Under the pieces are notes generated by a model. That model saw only the letters and a list, made by a program, of their open reading frames with translations, was not told the DNA's origin and searched no databases. This document shows positions 8,944 through 20,648 of a stretch of 64,000 nucleotides of DNA, one piece after another; position 1 is the stretch's first letter, and the number at the start of each line of letters is the position of its first letter. The translations under genes and the position numbers were made by a program. The DNA is taken from assembly GCF_016924665.1 (NCBI RefSeq), contig NZ_JAFFJT010000005.1, positions 227,769-291,768 of the forward strand. The letters run 5' to 3'. The DNA comes from Nocardioides sp. SYSU D00038 (GTDB taxonomy: Bacteria; Actinomycetota; Actinomycetes; Propionibacteriales; Nocardioidaceae).

Positions 8944-8949
8944 TACGGT
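8944..8949 (+). promoter_or_regulatory. Leaderless-type -10 (TACGGT) for the TIGR03089 gene
   Basis: TACGGT, 7-nt gap, GTG at 8957. It lies back to back with the manC -10, 18 nt apart. Confidence 0.55.
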
Positions 8950-8956
8950 TACGGGT

Positions 8957-9709
8957 GTGACGACGTTCCCCGCCCTGCTCGACGACCTGCTGCGCCGCGC
9001 GCCGGGCCGCCCGCTGGTCACCTGGTACGACGAGGCGACCGGGGAGCGCACCGAGCTCTCGGTCGCGACCTACGCCAACTGGGTGGCCAAGACCGCCTCG
9101 CTGCTCGTGGAGGAGCACGACCTCGAGCGCGGCAGCCTGCTGCGCGTGGACCTGCCGGCCCACTGGCTGGGCCCGGTGTTCCTCGGCGCGGCCTGGCTCT
9201 CCGGGATGTCGGTCGTGCTCGACGACCGCCTCGAGCGCGAGGTGCCGGGCGCCGCGCCCCACGCGGTCGTGTGCGGACCGGCCGGCGTCGAGCGGTGGGC
9301 CGGCCGCGCCCCGCAGGTGCCGGTGCTGGCCTGCTCGCTGCTGCCGCTCGGCGTCCGGTTCGCCGACCCGCTGCCCGCCGGCGTCCACGACGTCGGCGTC
9401 GAGGTGTGGTCGCAGCCCGACTCGTTCGTGCCGTGGGACCCGCCCGCCGAGGGCGACGTCGCGGTGCTGGGCCCCGATGGCGGGGTCACGCAGGGGGAGC
9501 TGTGGAGCACGGCCGCCGCCGGGAGTCTCCTCACCGACGGCGGCCGCCTCCTGTCGGAGGCGAACCCGGCTTCCCCACCGGGTGTCGCCTCCCTGGTGGA
9601 GCCGCTCGCGAAGGGCGGCTCCCTCGTCCTGGTGTCCGGCGCCGGACCGGATCGGCTCGAGACGATCGAGATCGCCGAGCGCTGCACGGCCCGCTTCCCA
9701 CGCGCGTGA
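8957..9709 (+). CDS. TIGR03089 family protein (AMP-ligase-like N-terminal fragment)
   Basis: A 250-residue protein matching the actinobacterial TIGR03089 family of unknown function. The order of its segments (PLVTWYDEATGERTELS, then a glycine/leucine-rich stretch LGAAWLSGMSVVLDD near residue 80) resembles the N-terminal half of adenylate-forming enzymes. The ATP-binding P-loop and C-terminal lid are absent, so ligase activity is unlikely. Length is normal for the family, so it is not a degraded gene. The family is conserved beside manC and LCP genes (mycobacterial Rv3268, as I recall), suggesting a link to envelope assembly. Confidence 0.8.
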   Translation: MTTFPALLDDLLRRAPGRPLVTWYDEATGERTELSVATYANWVAKTASLLVEEHDLERGSLLRVDLPAHWLGPVFLGAAWLSGMSVVLDDRLEREVPGAAPHAVVCGPAGVERWAGRAPQVPVLACSLLPLGVRFADPLPAGVHDVGVEVWSQPDSFVPWDPPAEGDVAVLGPDGGVTQGELWSTAAAGSLLTDGGRLLSEANPASPPGVASLVEPLAKGGSLVLVSGAGPDRLETIEIAERCTARFPRA

Positions 9710-9752
9710 CCCAGGGACGTTCGCTGCTGTTCAGTTGAGTCCGAGCACCGGG

Positions 9753-12569
9753 TCAGGCGCCCCGGTCGTAGCCTCCCCAGCCCTCGCCCAGGAGGCGCCG
9801 CTGGCCGAAGCCGGTGGCGGTCCGCGGGATGGCGTAGAGCAGCCCCGCGCTGGTGCGGCCGACCAGGTCGCCGCGCCCGTCGCCGTTGAGGTCGCTGACG
9901 TCGGTGAGCCAGGTGTAGCCGGACGGCCGGGTGGGCGTCTTCAGCGTGACGGCGTACGCCGTGCCGACCTTCGCGGTGCCCTTGCCGGGCCAGACCTGCC
10001 AGCCGGTGCTGCCCGCCCGGCGACCGAGCAGGTCGGGGCGGCCGTCGCGGTTGACGTCGCCCGTCACCAGCAGGCCGGTGGCGCCGGCGAACCCCGACCC
10101 GATCACCTGCCCGGTGGCGAACCGGCCGCGGCCGTCGCCCCGCCGGAGCTGGAGGTTGCCGGTCTGGGAGGAGACCGTGAGCAGGTCGCCGTGCCCGTCG
10201 CCGTCCCAGTCGCCGGCGTTGAGCACGACGGCGGAGTTGCGCAGCCCGACGTTCGTGACCACGGGCAAGCCGAGGTCGCGGGTGCCGCGGTTGGCGAAGG
10301 TCACCAGCGCGCCGCCCTTGCGACCGACCAGGTCGGGACCGGTGCGGCTGACCAGGCGCTCGACGCCGACCAGCGAGGTGACGCCGCGGAACCGCTTGAA
10401 CGGGCCGATCCGGGCCCCGAAGGTGCCGTTGCCGCGGCCGGGGACGACGTAGGCCCGGTGGCTCCTGCGCTCCCTGACGAACAGGTCGGCGCGCCCGTCG
10501 CCGGTGAAGTCGCCGTAGCCGGTGACCGTGTCGTAGCCGGCCCACGAGCCCGGCACCGCGGCCCGGGCGCCCAGCTTGGGACCGGGCAGGCCGCGGTGCA
10601 GCCAGAGCCGGCCGGACTTGTCGAGGCCCAGCACGTCGACGCGGCCGTCCCCGGTGACGTCGCCGGTCGCGACGATGCTGCGGTAGCGGTTCCAGCGGCT
10701 GCCGAGCGGCTTGCGGACGAAGCCACCCCTGCCGTTGCCGAGGAACGCGCGGAGCTTCCCGGAGCGCGGGTCGCGGGCCACCAGGTCGGCGACTCCTCGG
10801 CCGTCGAGGTTGCCCACGGCCGTCACCAGGTCGTGCCCCGCCAGGTTGCGCGCCGGCGGCCGGGCGCTGCCGAACCTGCCGCCGCCGCGACCGGGCCGCA
10901 CCTTGTGGGTGCCGGTCTGGTCGATGACCACCACGTCGGCGACGCGGTCGCCGGTGAGGTCGGCCGAGGGAATGACCTTGCGCGCGCCGGCCCAGCCGGT
11001 GCGGCTCACCTGGCCGCTGCGGAACGCGCTCTCACCGCCGGTCGGCACGATGACCGCCTTCTGGTCCGAGGCGCGGCGCAGCACGATGTCGGGGTGGGCC
11101 GAGCCCACGAGGTCCGAGCTCCAGGTGCGGCCCGTGAACGACACGGTCGGCGTCCCGGGCGTGCTCGGCGTCGACGGCGGCGTCGGCACCGGCGTGCCGT
11201 TCTGGGCGCCGTCGGCCAGCGACCGGATGGTCGGGAGCTTGGCGTAGAGGTAGCGGCCCGGGCACGCCGTGGAGCCGGCGTCGCGGTGGCCCATGATCGC
11301 GTGGGAGAAGGTCTTGCTGCCGATCTTGACGTTGCGGGCGCCGGCGGCGACGTTGTGCAGCGCCAGCTTCCAGGCCATCAGGGCGCCGTAGGCCTGCACC
11401 ATCGCGGTGGGCGGCTGGGCGACGTCGAAGTTGCCGATCGCCGACATCGCGAACGCGTAGTCGTTGTAGCCGAGCGTGTGCGCCCCGACCACGGCCTTGG
11501 TCACGCCGCCGTAGCGGCCCTCCCAGATCCGGCCGAAGCGGTCGACGAGGAAGTTGTAGCCGACGTCGCTCCAGCCCCGGGACTTCACGTGGTAGGCGTA
11601 GATGGAGCGGATGATGCCGGGCACCTGCTCGGCGGTGTAGTCGTTGGCGTTGACGGTGTGGTGGACGAAGCCACCCTTGATCGTGCCGTAGTGGAGCGCC
11701 CGGCCGTCGCGCAGCTTCTCGTTGGCGCCCCACTGGGCGCGGGAGTAGATGCGCGGCTGGGGGGCGGTCAGCGACCGCTGCAGCGCGACCGCGTCGTCGC
11801 CCGCGCGGGCGGCGCTGCCGACCGGGGCCTTGCCGGCACCGTCGGCGGTGCCGTCGGTCTCGTCGCCCGCGGTCGGCGCGCCGGTGTCGATCGCCGGCTC
11901 CTCCTCCTGCGAGGCGGCCGCCTCGCCCGGGTCGACCACCGCGAGCCGCAGGTCGTCGGGCACCTCGCCGCTCGGGGTCGAGACCGCGACCTGCACGTCG
12001 TCGACCTCGCCGACGAGCAGCTCGTCGGTGCCGGGCCGCGCGTGCCGGGCCTCGGCACTGTCGGGGTCGGGCCCGTGGTCGTCGTGGTACTCCATCTCCT
12101 GCCACTGCGACCAGCGGCCGCCGTCCCGGGTGCGCACCCGGAAGGTGGCGTCGTGGTCGTCGAGCTCGACGCCCGGCGCCCAGGTCACGCCGACGGCGCC
12201 GTAGCCGGTCACGGCCTGGGGGCGGGAGGTGATCTCGGTGCGGCCCGCGCGGGCCACCTTCTTGGCCACCGAGCGCTCGGGGGCGACCGCACGCTTCCCG
12301 GCGGCGCCGGACAGGGCGCCGGAGGCGGCGTCGGCGGGCGTGAGCGCGAACTCCTGCACGGTGGGCTCCACCGGCTGCTCGGGCACCAGCACGGGCGTGA
12401 GCGCCGCGGCGGCGTACGACGAGAGCCCGGCGGTGGCGGGGGTCTGCTGCTGCGGGCGCACCACGTCGAGCGAGACGACGTTGGCGGCCGGCGTGAGCGC
12501 GGCGACCACGACACCGAGGACCAGCAGCTGCTGGCACAGGGTGACGTAGCGGCTGATTCGCGGGGGCAT
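9753..12569 (-). CDS. Secreted N-acetylmuramoyl-L-alanine amidase (PGRP) with FG-GAP/VCBS repeats
   Basis: A 938-residue exported hydrolase. A signal peptide (about 1-28, LLVLGVVVAALTPAANV) leads into a variable region. A PGRP/amidase_2 domain follows at about 273-440: SRAQWGANE, FVHHTVN (first zinc histidine), GYNFLVDRFGRIWEGR, and GHRDAGSTACPG (second zinc ligand and catalytic region). The C-terminal half (about 480-938) is a tandem of FG-GAP/VCBS units with recurring DLTGDRVADVV, DVTGDGRVDVLGL, DWDGDGHGDLLTV and DVNRDGRPDLLGR, calcium-binding blades of a beta-propeller. It should cleave the peptidoglycan stem peptide while the propeller binds the wall. The ATG at 12569 has GGAG about 8 nt upstream and is followed directly by the signal peptide. 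Convergent with TIGR03089. Confidence 0.9.
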   Translation of the reverse strand: MPPRISRYVTLCQQLLVLGVVVAALTPAANVVSLDVVRPQQQTPATAGLSSYAAAALTPVLVPEQPVEPTVQEFALTPADAASGALSGAAGKRAVAPERSVAKKVARAGRTEITSRPQAVTGYGAVGVTWAPGVELDDHDATFRVRTRDGGRWSQWQEMEYHDDHGPDPDSAEARHARPGTDELLVGEVDDVQVAVSTPSGEVPDDLRLAVVDPGEAAASQEEEPAIDTGAPTAGDETDGTADGAGKAPVGSAARAGDDAVALQRSLTAPQPRIYSRAQWGANEKLRDGRALHYGTIKGGFVHHTVNANDYTAEQVPGIIRSIYAYHVKSRGWSDVGYNFLVDRFGRIWEGRYGGVTKAVVGAHTLGYNDYAFAMSAIGNFDVAQPPTAMVQAYGALMAWKLALHNVAAGARNVKIGSKTFSHAIMGHRDAGSTACPGRYLYAKLPTIRSLADGAQNGTPVPTPPSTPSTPGTPTVSFTGRTWSSDLVGSAHPDIVLRRASDQKAVIVPTGGESAFRSGQVSRTGWAGARKVIPSADLTGDRVADVVVIDQTGTHKVRPGRGGGRFGSARPPARNLAGHDLVTAVGNLDGRGVADLVARDPRSGKLRAFLGNGRGGFVRKPLGSRWNRYRSIVATGDVTGDGRVDVLGLDKSGRLWLHRGLPGPKLGARAAVPGSWAGYDTVTGYGDFTGDGRADLFVRERRSHRAYVVPGRGNGTFGARIGPFKRFRGVTSLVGVERLVSRTGPDLVGRKGGALVTFANRGTRDLGLPVVTNVGLRNSAVVLNAGDWDGDGHGDLLTVSSQTGNLQLRRGDGRGRFATGQVIGSGFAGATGLLVTGDVNRDGRPDLLGRRAGSTGWQVWPGKGTAKVGTAYAVTLKTPTRPSGYTWLTDVSDLNGDGRGDLVGRTSAGLLYAIPRTATGFGQRRLLGEGWGGYDRGA

Positions 12570-12598
12570 CCGGCTACTCCATGTGGTGTGGGGGAAGG

Positions 12599-12630
12599 TC
12601 ACACGAGTAGCAACTTTCACACGCGTCACA
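12599..12630 (+). promoter_or_regulatory. MtrA-like TCACA array upstream of the amidase
   Basis: TCACA occurs at 12599, 12617 and 12626, spaced 18 and 9 bp, i.e. in a 9-bp register. The last pair is TCACA-CGCG-TCACA and is followed by GGCGCTGTGA, which also forms TCACAG-GCG-CTGTGA. The known MtrA site is tandem GTCACAgcg-type nonamers, and MtrA controls wall hydrolases in mycobacteria. It lies 30-61 nt before the amidase start codon. Confidence 0.4.
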
Positions 12631-12718
12631 GGCGCTGTGAAGAGGATCTGAGTAACTACAAACCTGTAATTTCCAGTCGACACGCCGACGAGATCGAGAT
12701 TTGTCAACCGGCTCCGGG

Positions 12719-12764
12719 CGTGCGGCAGCGCCCGGTCGGCCCGGCCCGGACCGTGTGCCGCACG
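12719..12764 (-). terminator. Long hairpin after the galactan operon
   Basis: CGTGCGGCA (12719-12727) and TGCCGCACG (12756-12764) are perfect 9-bp arms. The 28-nt loop can pair further through CGGTC/GACCG. It begins about 30 nt after the stop of the ABC ATPase gene and probably ends the operon. Confidence 0.55.
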
Positions 12765-12795
12765 ACGGGCAGGAGCGGAACGCGAGGGGGCGCGG

Positions 12796-13575
12796 TCAGA
12801 TGTCCGCGCCGAGCTCCTCGTCGGGGTTCTGCTCCTCGTCGCTGTCGTACTTGACGTACTTGATGCCCGCGTCGACGGCGCCGTCGAAGCCGACCCGGCC
12901 CTTCTCGAGCACGATCACCCGGTCGCACATCTTGCGCACCGAGCCGGCGGCGTGGCTGACGTAGAAGAGCGTGCGCCCGCTCTTGCGGATCTCCTCCATC
13001 CGGGCCATGCACTTCTTCTTGAACGGCTGGTCGCCGACGGCCAGCACCTCGTCGGCCAGGAAGATGTCGCAGTCGACGTGCACGGCGACCGCGAAGCCGA
13101 GCCGGGCGAACATCCCGGAGGAGTAGTTGCCGACCGGGCTGTCGAGGAACTCCCCCACGTCGGCGAACTCGACGATGTCGTCGAACTTGCGCCGGGTCTC
13201 CTGCTCCCCCATGCCGAGGACCGCGGCGTTGAGGTAGATGTTGTCGCGACCGGTGAGCTGGGGGTGGAAGCCGGCGCCGGTGGCGATCAGGCCGGAGATC
13301 CGGCCGCGGGTCAGCACCTGGCCGCTGTCGGGGCGCATCACGCCCTGCACGAGCTTGAGCAGCGTGGACTTGCCGGAGCCGTTGAGGCCCATCAGGCCGA
13401 TCGACTCGCCCTGCGAGACGCTGAACGACACGTCGTCGAGCGCCTTGAACCGCTTGTTGGTCTCGCGGCCCTGGAGCTTGGCCACCGTCAGCTGCTTGAA
13501 CGTGCGCTGGTAGCGCAGGCTGAACGACTTGGTGACGTTCTCGACCACGATCGAGGTGTCGGCGGGATGGCTCAC
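12796..13575 (-). CDS. wzt: ABC transporter ATP-binding protein for polysaccharide export (Wzt-like)
   Basis: A 259-residue ATPase with Walker A GLNGSGKST (63-71), signature YSSGM (151-155), Walker B CDIFLADEVLAVGD (169-182) and switch histidine H208 in FYVSHA. The region before Walker A and the motif QLTGRDNIYLNAAVLG (106-121) are typical of O-antigen and teichoic-acid exporters. The C-terminus is only a short acidic tail, so it lacks the carbohydrate-binding domain of long Wzt proteins, like the mycobacterial galactan exporter ATPase. The GTG start overlaps the permease stop (GTGA). It is last in the galactan operon, so the cargo is probably lipid-linked galactofuranan. Confidence 0.93.
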   Translation of the reverse strand: MSHPADTSIVVENVTKSFSLRYQRTFKQLTVAKLQGRETNKRFKALDDVSFSVSQGESIGLMGLNGSGKSTLLKLVQGVMRPDSGQVLTRGRISGLIATGAGFHPQLTGRDNIYLNAAVLGMGEQETRRKFDDIVEFADVGEFLDSPVGNYSSGMFARLGFAVAVHVDCDIFLADEVLAVGDQPFKKKCMARMEEIRKSGRTLFYVSHAAGSVRKMCDRVIVLEKGRVGFDGAVDAGIKYVKYDSDEEQNPDEELGADI

Positions 13576-14460
13576 GTCAGCCGCTCCGGGATCTTGTTCT
13601 CCAGCCGGGTGAAGACCAGCTGCGCCACCACGAGGAGCGCCGCCGACACCCCCAGCGCGACCATGCCGTGCATCAGCAGGCCGTCGGGCATGTGGTCGAC
13701 GATCATCTCCTCGCGCGACACGTCCCGCGAGGTGCCGACCCAGAAGGCCCGCTGGAAGAGCAGCACCGCGTCGGCGATGGGGTTGAGCAGGTAGTAGTCG
13801 GCGAAGCGTCCGAACCGCTCCTCGACCATCGTGAAGGGGTAGATCATCGGCACGCCGAACCGCACGTACATGGTCAGGATGCCGACGAAGCTGCCGAAGT
13901 CGCGGAAGAAGACGTTGGCCACGCTGAACATCAGCGCCAGCGCCGTGCCGAGCAGCATGATCACCGCGATCGCCAGCAGCGCGTACATCATGCCGACGGC
14001 GTCGGGGGTCCACCCCGAGACGACGGCGGCGATCACCAGGATCACGACCTGCGGCAGCACGTGGAACAGCGAGACCAGCATGCTCGCCACCGGGAACATC
14101 TCCCGTGGCATCGCCATCTTCCGCACCAGCGCCTTGTTGCGCATGATCGAGCGGGTGCCGGCCGCGAAGGTCTCGGTGAAGAAGTGCACGACGATGATCG
14201 CCGAGAACATGTGCAGCGGGAAGTTGGGGATGTCCTCGTGGAGGTTGAACAGCACCCCCATCACGAAGTAGTAGACCGCGAACTGGCTCAGCGGGTTGAT
14301 GTAGGACCACAGCATCCCGAGGAACGACCCGGAGTAGCGCGCGGTGATCTCGCGCCGGACCAGGAGCTTGAGCAGGTAGCGGCGCCGGAAGACCTCGACC
14401 AGGCCCTGGTCGTGGGAGGCGGGCAGCAGCGGTGCGTCGACGACGCGCACCGGCTGCGCC

Positions 14461-14468
<8 letters not shown>
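13572..14468 (-). CDS. wzm: ABC-2 type polysaccharide export permease (Wzm-like)
   Basis: A 298-residue integral membrane protein of the ABC-2 family. A cytoplasmic amphipathic N-terminus with LLVRREITARYSGSFLGMLWSYINPL (about 35-60) is characteristic of Wzm/TagG permeases. Six membrane segments follow, for example around 60-80, 108-128, 140-165, 170-200 and 270-290. It forms the channel through which the Wzt-like ATPase drives lipid-linked glycan across the membrane. ATG overlaps the end of the GlfT2 gene by 8 nt and the stop overlaps wzt by 4 nt. Confidence 0.92.
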
Positions 14469-17660
<3,192 letters not shown>

Positions 17661-18560
17661 TCAGTCTACGGAAGCGCCGGGCACCGAGCGCATTCCCCGC
17701 GCGTGGCGCATGGCCCGGATCACGTTCCGCGCCTCGGCCCGTCCGCCGCGCCACGGGCTGAGCAGCACCACCGCGGCGGTGACCAGCCACGGCTTGAGCC
17801 GCACGAGCGGGTTCTCGCCGTACCTGAGGTGCACGGCGAACAGGTTGCGGTACATGTAGTAGCCCTTCCAGCCGGCCAGGTCGTGCTGCTGGTCGAAGTC
17901 GAGCTGGCGCACCAGCACCGCGTCGCGCACCGCCCAGATCCGGAACCCGGCCCGCCGGGCCCGGATGGCGTAGTCGACGTCGTCGTAGAAGATGAAGTAC
18001 GACGCGTCGGGCAGCCCGACCCGCTCGACCACCCGCCGGCGCACCATGAAGCCCTCGAAGGCGACGTTCTCGAGCTCGACCCGCTCGGGCATCGCCTCCC
18101 GGCTGCCCCACTCGGTCTCGACCATGCCGGTCTTGGGGCGCACGGCCAGCGGGTTGCGCAGGTCGAACCGGGTGGCGGCCTTCTCGACCAGCCGGCCCGC
18201 CCGGTCCTCGCGCACCGCCATCAGGCAGTCCTCGTCGGTGGCCAGCAGCACCCCGAGGCAGTCGGGGGCGGGCACCACGTCGTCGTCCATCAGCCAGAGC
18301 CGGTCCCAGCCCTCGTCGTAGGCGGTGCGCACGCCGAGCCGGAAGCCGCCGGCGCCGCCGAGGTTCTCCTCCGAGCGCACCACCCGCAGGCCCGGCACGG
18401 TCGCCTCGGCCAGCACCTGCGGGGTGTGGTCGGTGCTGGCGTTGTCGACGACCACGACCGCCTCGGGAGCGGGGTCGAGGGCGGCCAGGCCGCGGAGCAT
18501 GCCCTGGAGGAGGTCGGCCCGGTTGTGGGTGACCACCACGACGGCGACGGTCTCGCTCAC
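17661..18560 (-). CDS. Glycosyltransferase family 2 (galactan initiation or linker candidate)
   Basis: A 299-residue soluble GT-A enzyme: VVVTHNRADLL (8-18), VVDNASTDHTPQVL (about 37-50), ENLGGAGGF and the metal motif LWLMDDDVVP (about 93-96). YDDVDYAIRARRAGFRIW near 205 is the acceptor/base region. It resembles the short actinobacterial enzymes (WbbL rhamnosyltransferase, GlfT1) that build the linker unit before GlfT2 acts. Which of the two GT2 enzymes adds rhamnose and which the first Galf cannot be told from sequence alone. GTG overlaps the stop of the upstream GT2 (GTGA). Confidence 0.85.
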   Translation of the reverse strand: MSETVAVVVVTHNRADLLQGMLRGLAALDPAPEAVVVVDNASTDHTPQVLAEATVPGLRVVRSEENLGGAGGFRLGVRTAYDEGWDRLWLMDDDVVPAPDCLGVLLATDEDCLMAVREDRAGRLVEKAATRFDLRNPLAVRPKTGMVETEWGSREAMPERVELENVAFEGFMVRRRVVERVGLPDASYFIFYDDVDYAIRARRAGFRIWAVRDAVLVRQLDFDQQHDLAGWKGYYMYRNLFAVHLRYGENPLVRLKPWLVTAAVVLLSPWRGGRAEARNVIRAMRHARGMRSVPGASVD

Positions 18561-19477
18561 CGCAGGAACCTCCGGTGGCCGGTGAAGTCGCCGCGCACGC
18601 CGGCCCACATCGCCCGCGCGCTCAGCCAGAGCCGGGCCGGGCTGGGCCGGGTGAACGCGTAGAACCAGGCGGTCTTGGCCACGAACGCCAGCGCGTGCGG
18701 CCAGCCGTGGTAGTCGCGGAGGTTGACCAGGTTGTTGCGGGCCATGCAGTAGTGCTTGAGGTCGCTGGGACTGTGGTTGTACGTCGCCCGGCCGCGCAGC
18801 ATCGGCGAGCCGAGGGCGTCGGTCGCCGGGTGGGCCACGAGCGCGCCGGTGTGGGTCGCCACCCGGGCGCCGGCCCGGCGGGCCCGCCACAGGTACTCCA
18901 CGTCGTCGCCCCAGATGAAGAACTCCGCGCGCGGCAGCCCGATCCGCTCCACGAGGTCGCGGGTGACCAGCACGCCGTTGAACGGGATCACCACGTCGCC
19001 GACGTACGGCGGGTCGTCGACCGCCGCGGTCACCTCGGCCACGGTGCGCAGCACGGTCGCGGTGCCGGGCCGCCGGATCGGGAACACCAGCCGCCCGGGG
19101 TCGTCGTCGGCGACCACCAGCGGCCCCCAGAACTCCAGGTCGCGCCGGTCGGCGAGCAGTCGCGACAGGCAGTCGGGCTCGGGCAGCCCGTCGTCGTCCA
19201 TCAGCCAGACCAGGTCGGCCCCGCGCTCGACGGCCCAGCGCAGGCCCTCGTGGAAGCCGCCGGCGCCGCCGACGTTCTCCGGCAGGGTGCGCGCCTCGAT
19301 GCGGTCCTGGGCGGCCAGCCACGCCCCCGTGCCGTCGGTGGAGGCGTTGTCGACGACCAGCACCTCGGCCAGCTCCGGCACCTCGCGCAACCGCTCGACC
19401 AGCCCGGTCAGCAGGCCGAGCCGGTTGAACGTGACCACGACCGCCGCGATGCGGGGGGTCTCGGGCGGCGGGGTCAC
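18557..19477 (-). CDS. Glycosyltransferase family 2, GlfT1-like
   Basis: A 306-residue GT-A enzyme and first gene of the galactan operon. Motifs are AAVVVTFNRLGLL (about 11-23), VVDNASTDGTGAWL, ENVGGAGGF, the metal motif LVWLMDDDGLPEP, and FFIWGDDVEYLWRARRAGARV near 200. That last segment and ARNNLVNLRDYHGW are reminiscent of GlfT1, which adds the first galactofuranoses. The GTG at 19477 is chosen instead of a GTG three codons upstream because TAGGGT then sits 7 nt before the start, the spacing seen before many genes here; the longer start would overlap the -10. Confidence 0.85.
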   Translation of the reverse strand: MTPPPETPRIAAVVVTFNRLGLLTGLVERLREVPELAEVLVVDNASTDGTGAWLAAQDRIEARTLPENVGGAGGFHEGLRWAVERGADLVWLMDDDGLPEPDCLSRLLADRRDLEFWGPLVVADDDPGRLVFPIRRPGTATVLRTVAEVTAAVDDPPYVGDVVIPFNGVLVTRDLVERIGLPRAEFFIWGDDVEYLWRARRAGARVATHTGALVAHPATDALGSPMLRGRATYNHSPSDLKHYCMARNNLVNLRDYHGWPHALAFVAKTAWFYAFTRPSPARLWLSARAMWAGVRGDFTGHRRFLR

Positions 19478-19484
19478 GGCCTCC

Positions 19485-19490
19485 ACCCTA
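19485..19490 (-). promoter_or_regulatory. Leaderless-type -10 (TAGGGT) of the galactan operon
   Basis: TAGGGT, 7-nt gap, GTG at 19477. It is the only promoter-like signal before the six overlapping genes. Confidence 0.5.
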
Positions 19491-19506
19491 GGAGGGGCCG
19501 GGCAGC

Positions 19507-19560
19507 GCTCAGAACCCGGCGCTCAGAACCCGGCGCTCAGAACCCGGCGCTCAGAACAGG
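19507..19560. repeat. 14-bp tandem repeat covering the exonuclease stop codon
   Basis: GCTCAGAACCCGGC is repeated exactly three times (19507-19548) and a fourth partial copy (GCTCAGAACA) overlaps the last codons of the exonuclease gene. On the minus strand each copy contains TTCTGA, so the terminal Phe-stop of the gene is repeated. Because 14 is not a multiple of 3, TGA falls in all three frames. Confidence 0.9.
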
Positions 19561-20579
19561 GTGTCCTGCACGTAGGCCGGCTGCAGCCGCGGCAGCGGCT
19601 CGACCCGGCGCGCCGGAGCCGGGCGCCAGTGGGGCTCGACCGAGACCGGTGCCCGAGGCCGCTCCGGCTCGGCCAGGGTGAGCGCCCGCAGCGCCGCGGG
19701 CACGAACAGGTCGTGGCGGCCGTAGACGGCCCGCACCACCTCGTCGGGCAGCGGCAGGGTGCCGGTGCCGGCCGCGGGATCGAGGCCCAGCTCGGCGGTG
19801 CGGTGCATGGTCATCACCTGACGGTTGAGCTCCCAGCGCTCCCGGGCCTCCGGGGTGGTCAGTGCCCGGGTGCGGGCCGGGCCGATGGCCTCGCGGCACC
19901 GCTTCCCTCCGTCGGCGGCGTCGGCGAACGCCGCCTCGGCGGTGCCGAGCGCGGCCAGCAGCCGCACCGCGGTCTTGGCCCCGAAGCCCGGCACCCCGGG
20001 GAGGTTGTCGGACGCGTCGCCGCGCAGCGCGGCCAGGTCGAGGTACTGCTCGGGGCGGACGCCGGTGACCAGCTCGAGCCGGGCGGGGTCGAGCAGCGGC
20101 GAGGCGTCGACGCCGCCGTTGAGGATCCGCAGCACCCGGGTGTGCTCGTCGACGAGCGCGAACGCGTCGCGGTCGGAGGTGGCCAGCACGGTCCGGGCGC
20201 CCAGGGCCGGCGCCTGCGCGGCGACGCTGGCGAGCACGTCGTCGGCCTCGAGGCCGGGCGGCACCACGACGACGACGCCCAGCTCCCGCAGCACCTCGAC
20301 CGCCAGCGCCAGCTGGCTCAGCAGGGTGTCCGGCTTGGGCTGGCGGTGCGCCTTGTAGGTGGGCCACTGCTCACGCCGGAGGCTGGTGGCGGGGTCGTCG
20401 AAGCCGACCACCACCACGTCGGCGCAGACCCGGTCGACGGCGGCCACCAGCTGGGAGAGCAGGCCGCGCACCGCCCACGCCGGCCGGCCGTCGCGGGTGC
20501 GGAACCCGCTGGCCGCCGACGCGTGGAAGGCGCGGTGGAGCAGCGAGTTGCCGTCGACGGCGAGGACGGTGGTGGTCAT
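19551..20579 (-). CDS. 5'-3' exonuclease / flap endonuclease (PolI N-domain type)
   Basis: A 342-residue stand-alone homologue of the 5'-nuclease domain of DNA polymerase I. It shows VDGNSLLHRAFHA (8-20), FDDPATSLRREQWPTYKAHR with the arch helix, LEADDVLA and TSDRDAFALV metal-ligand Asp clusters, and the helix-hairpin-helix LRGDASDNLPGVPGFGAKTA near 190-210. It removes RNA primers or flaps. About 80 extra C-terminal residues rich in Pro/Arg end in VQDTLF, a hydrophobic tail of the kind that could bind the sliding clamp (speculative). ATG start with a leaderless-type -10. Confidence 0.92.
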   Translation of the reverse strand: MTTTVLAVDGNSLLHRAFHASAASGFRTRDGRPAWAVRGLLSQLVAAVDRVCADVVVVGFDDPATSLRREQWPTYKAHRQPKPDTLLSQLALAVEVLRELGVVVVVPPGLEADDVLASVAAQAPALGARTVLATSDRDAFALVDEHTRVLRILNGGVDASPLLDPARLELVTGVRPEQYLDLAALRGDASDNLPGVPGFGAKTAVRLLAALGTAEAAFADAADGGKRCREAIGPARTRALTTPEARERWELNRQVMTMHRTAELGLDPAAGTGTLPLPDEVVRAVYGRHDLFVPAALRALTLAEPERPRAPVSVEPHWRPAPARRVEPLPRLQPAYVQDTLF

Positions 20580-20587
20580 CGCGCACC

Positions 20588-20593
20588 ACCCTA
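20588..20593 (-). promoter_or_regulatory. Leaderless-type -10 (TAGGGT) for the exonuclease
   Basis: TAGGGT, 8-nt gap, ATG at 20579. Confidence 0.5.
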
Positions 20594-20648
20594 GGCGGGG
20601 CCGCCCCCACCCGGTCGGCGGCGGGCCCGGCCGCCCGTGCAGGACCGG

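Noticed and set aside
8957..9709. TIGR03089 gene as a truncated acyl-CoA ligase pseudogene
   Set aside because: The length and opening motifs match a conserved short family, and the gene has an intact start signal and position.
12570..12718. Possible cyclic-di-AMP riboswitch upstream of the amidase
   Set aside because: Such riboswitches precede actinobacterial wall hydrolases, but I could not find the conserved paired regions; the TCACA array explains the sequence better.
19507..19560. CRISPR-like array from the short tandem repeat
   Set aside because: Units are 14 bp and directly adjacent with no spacers.
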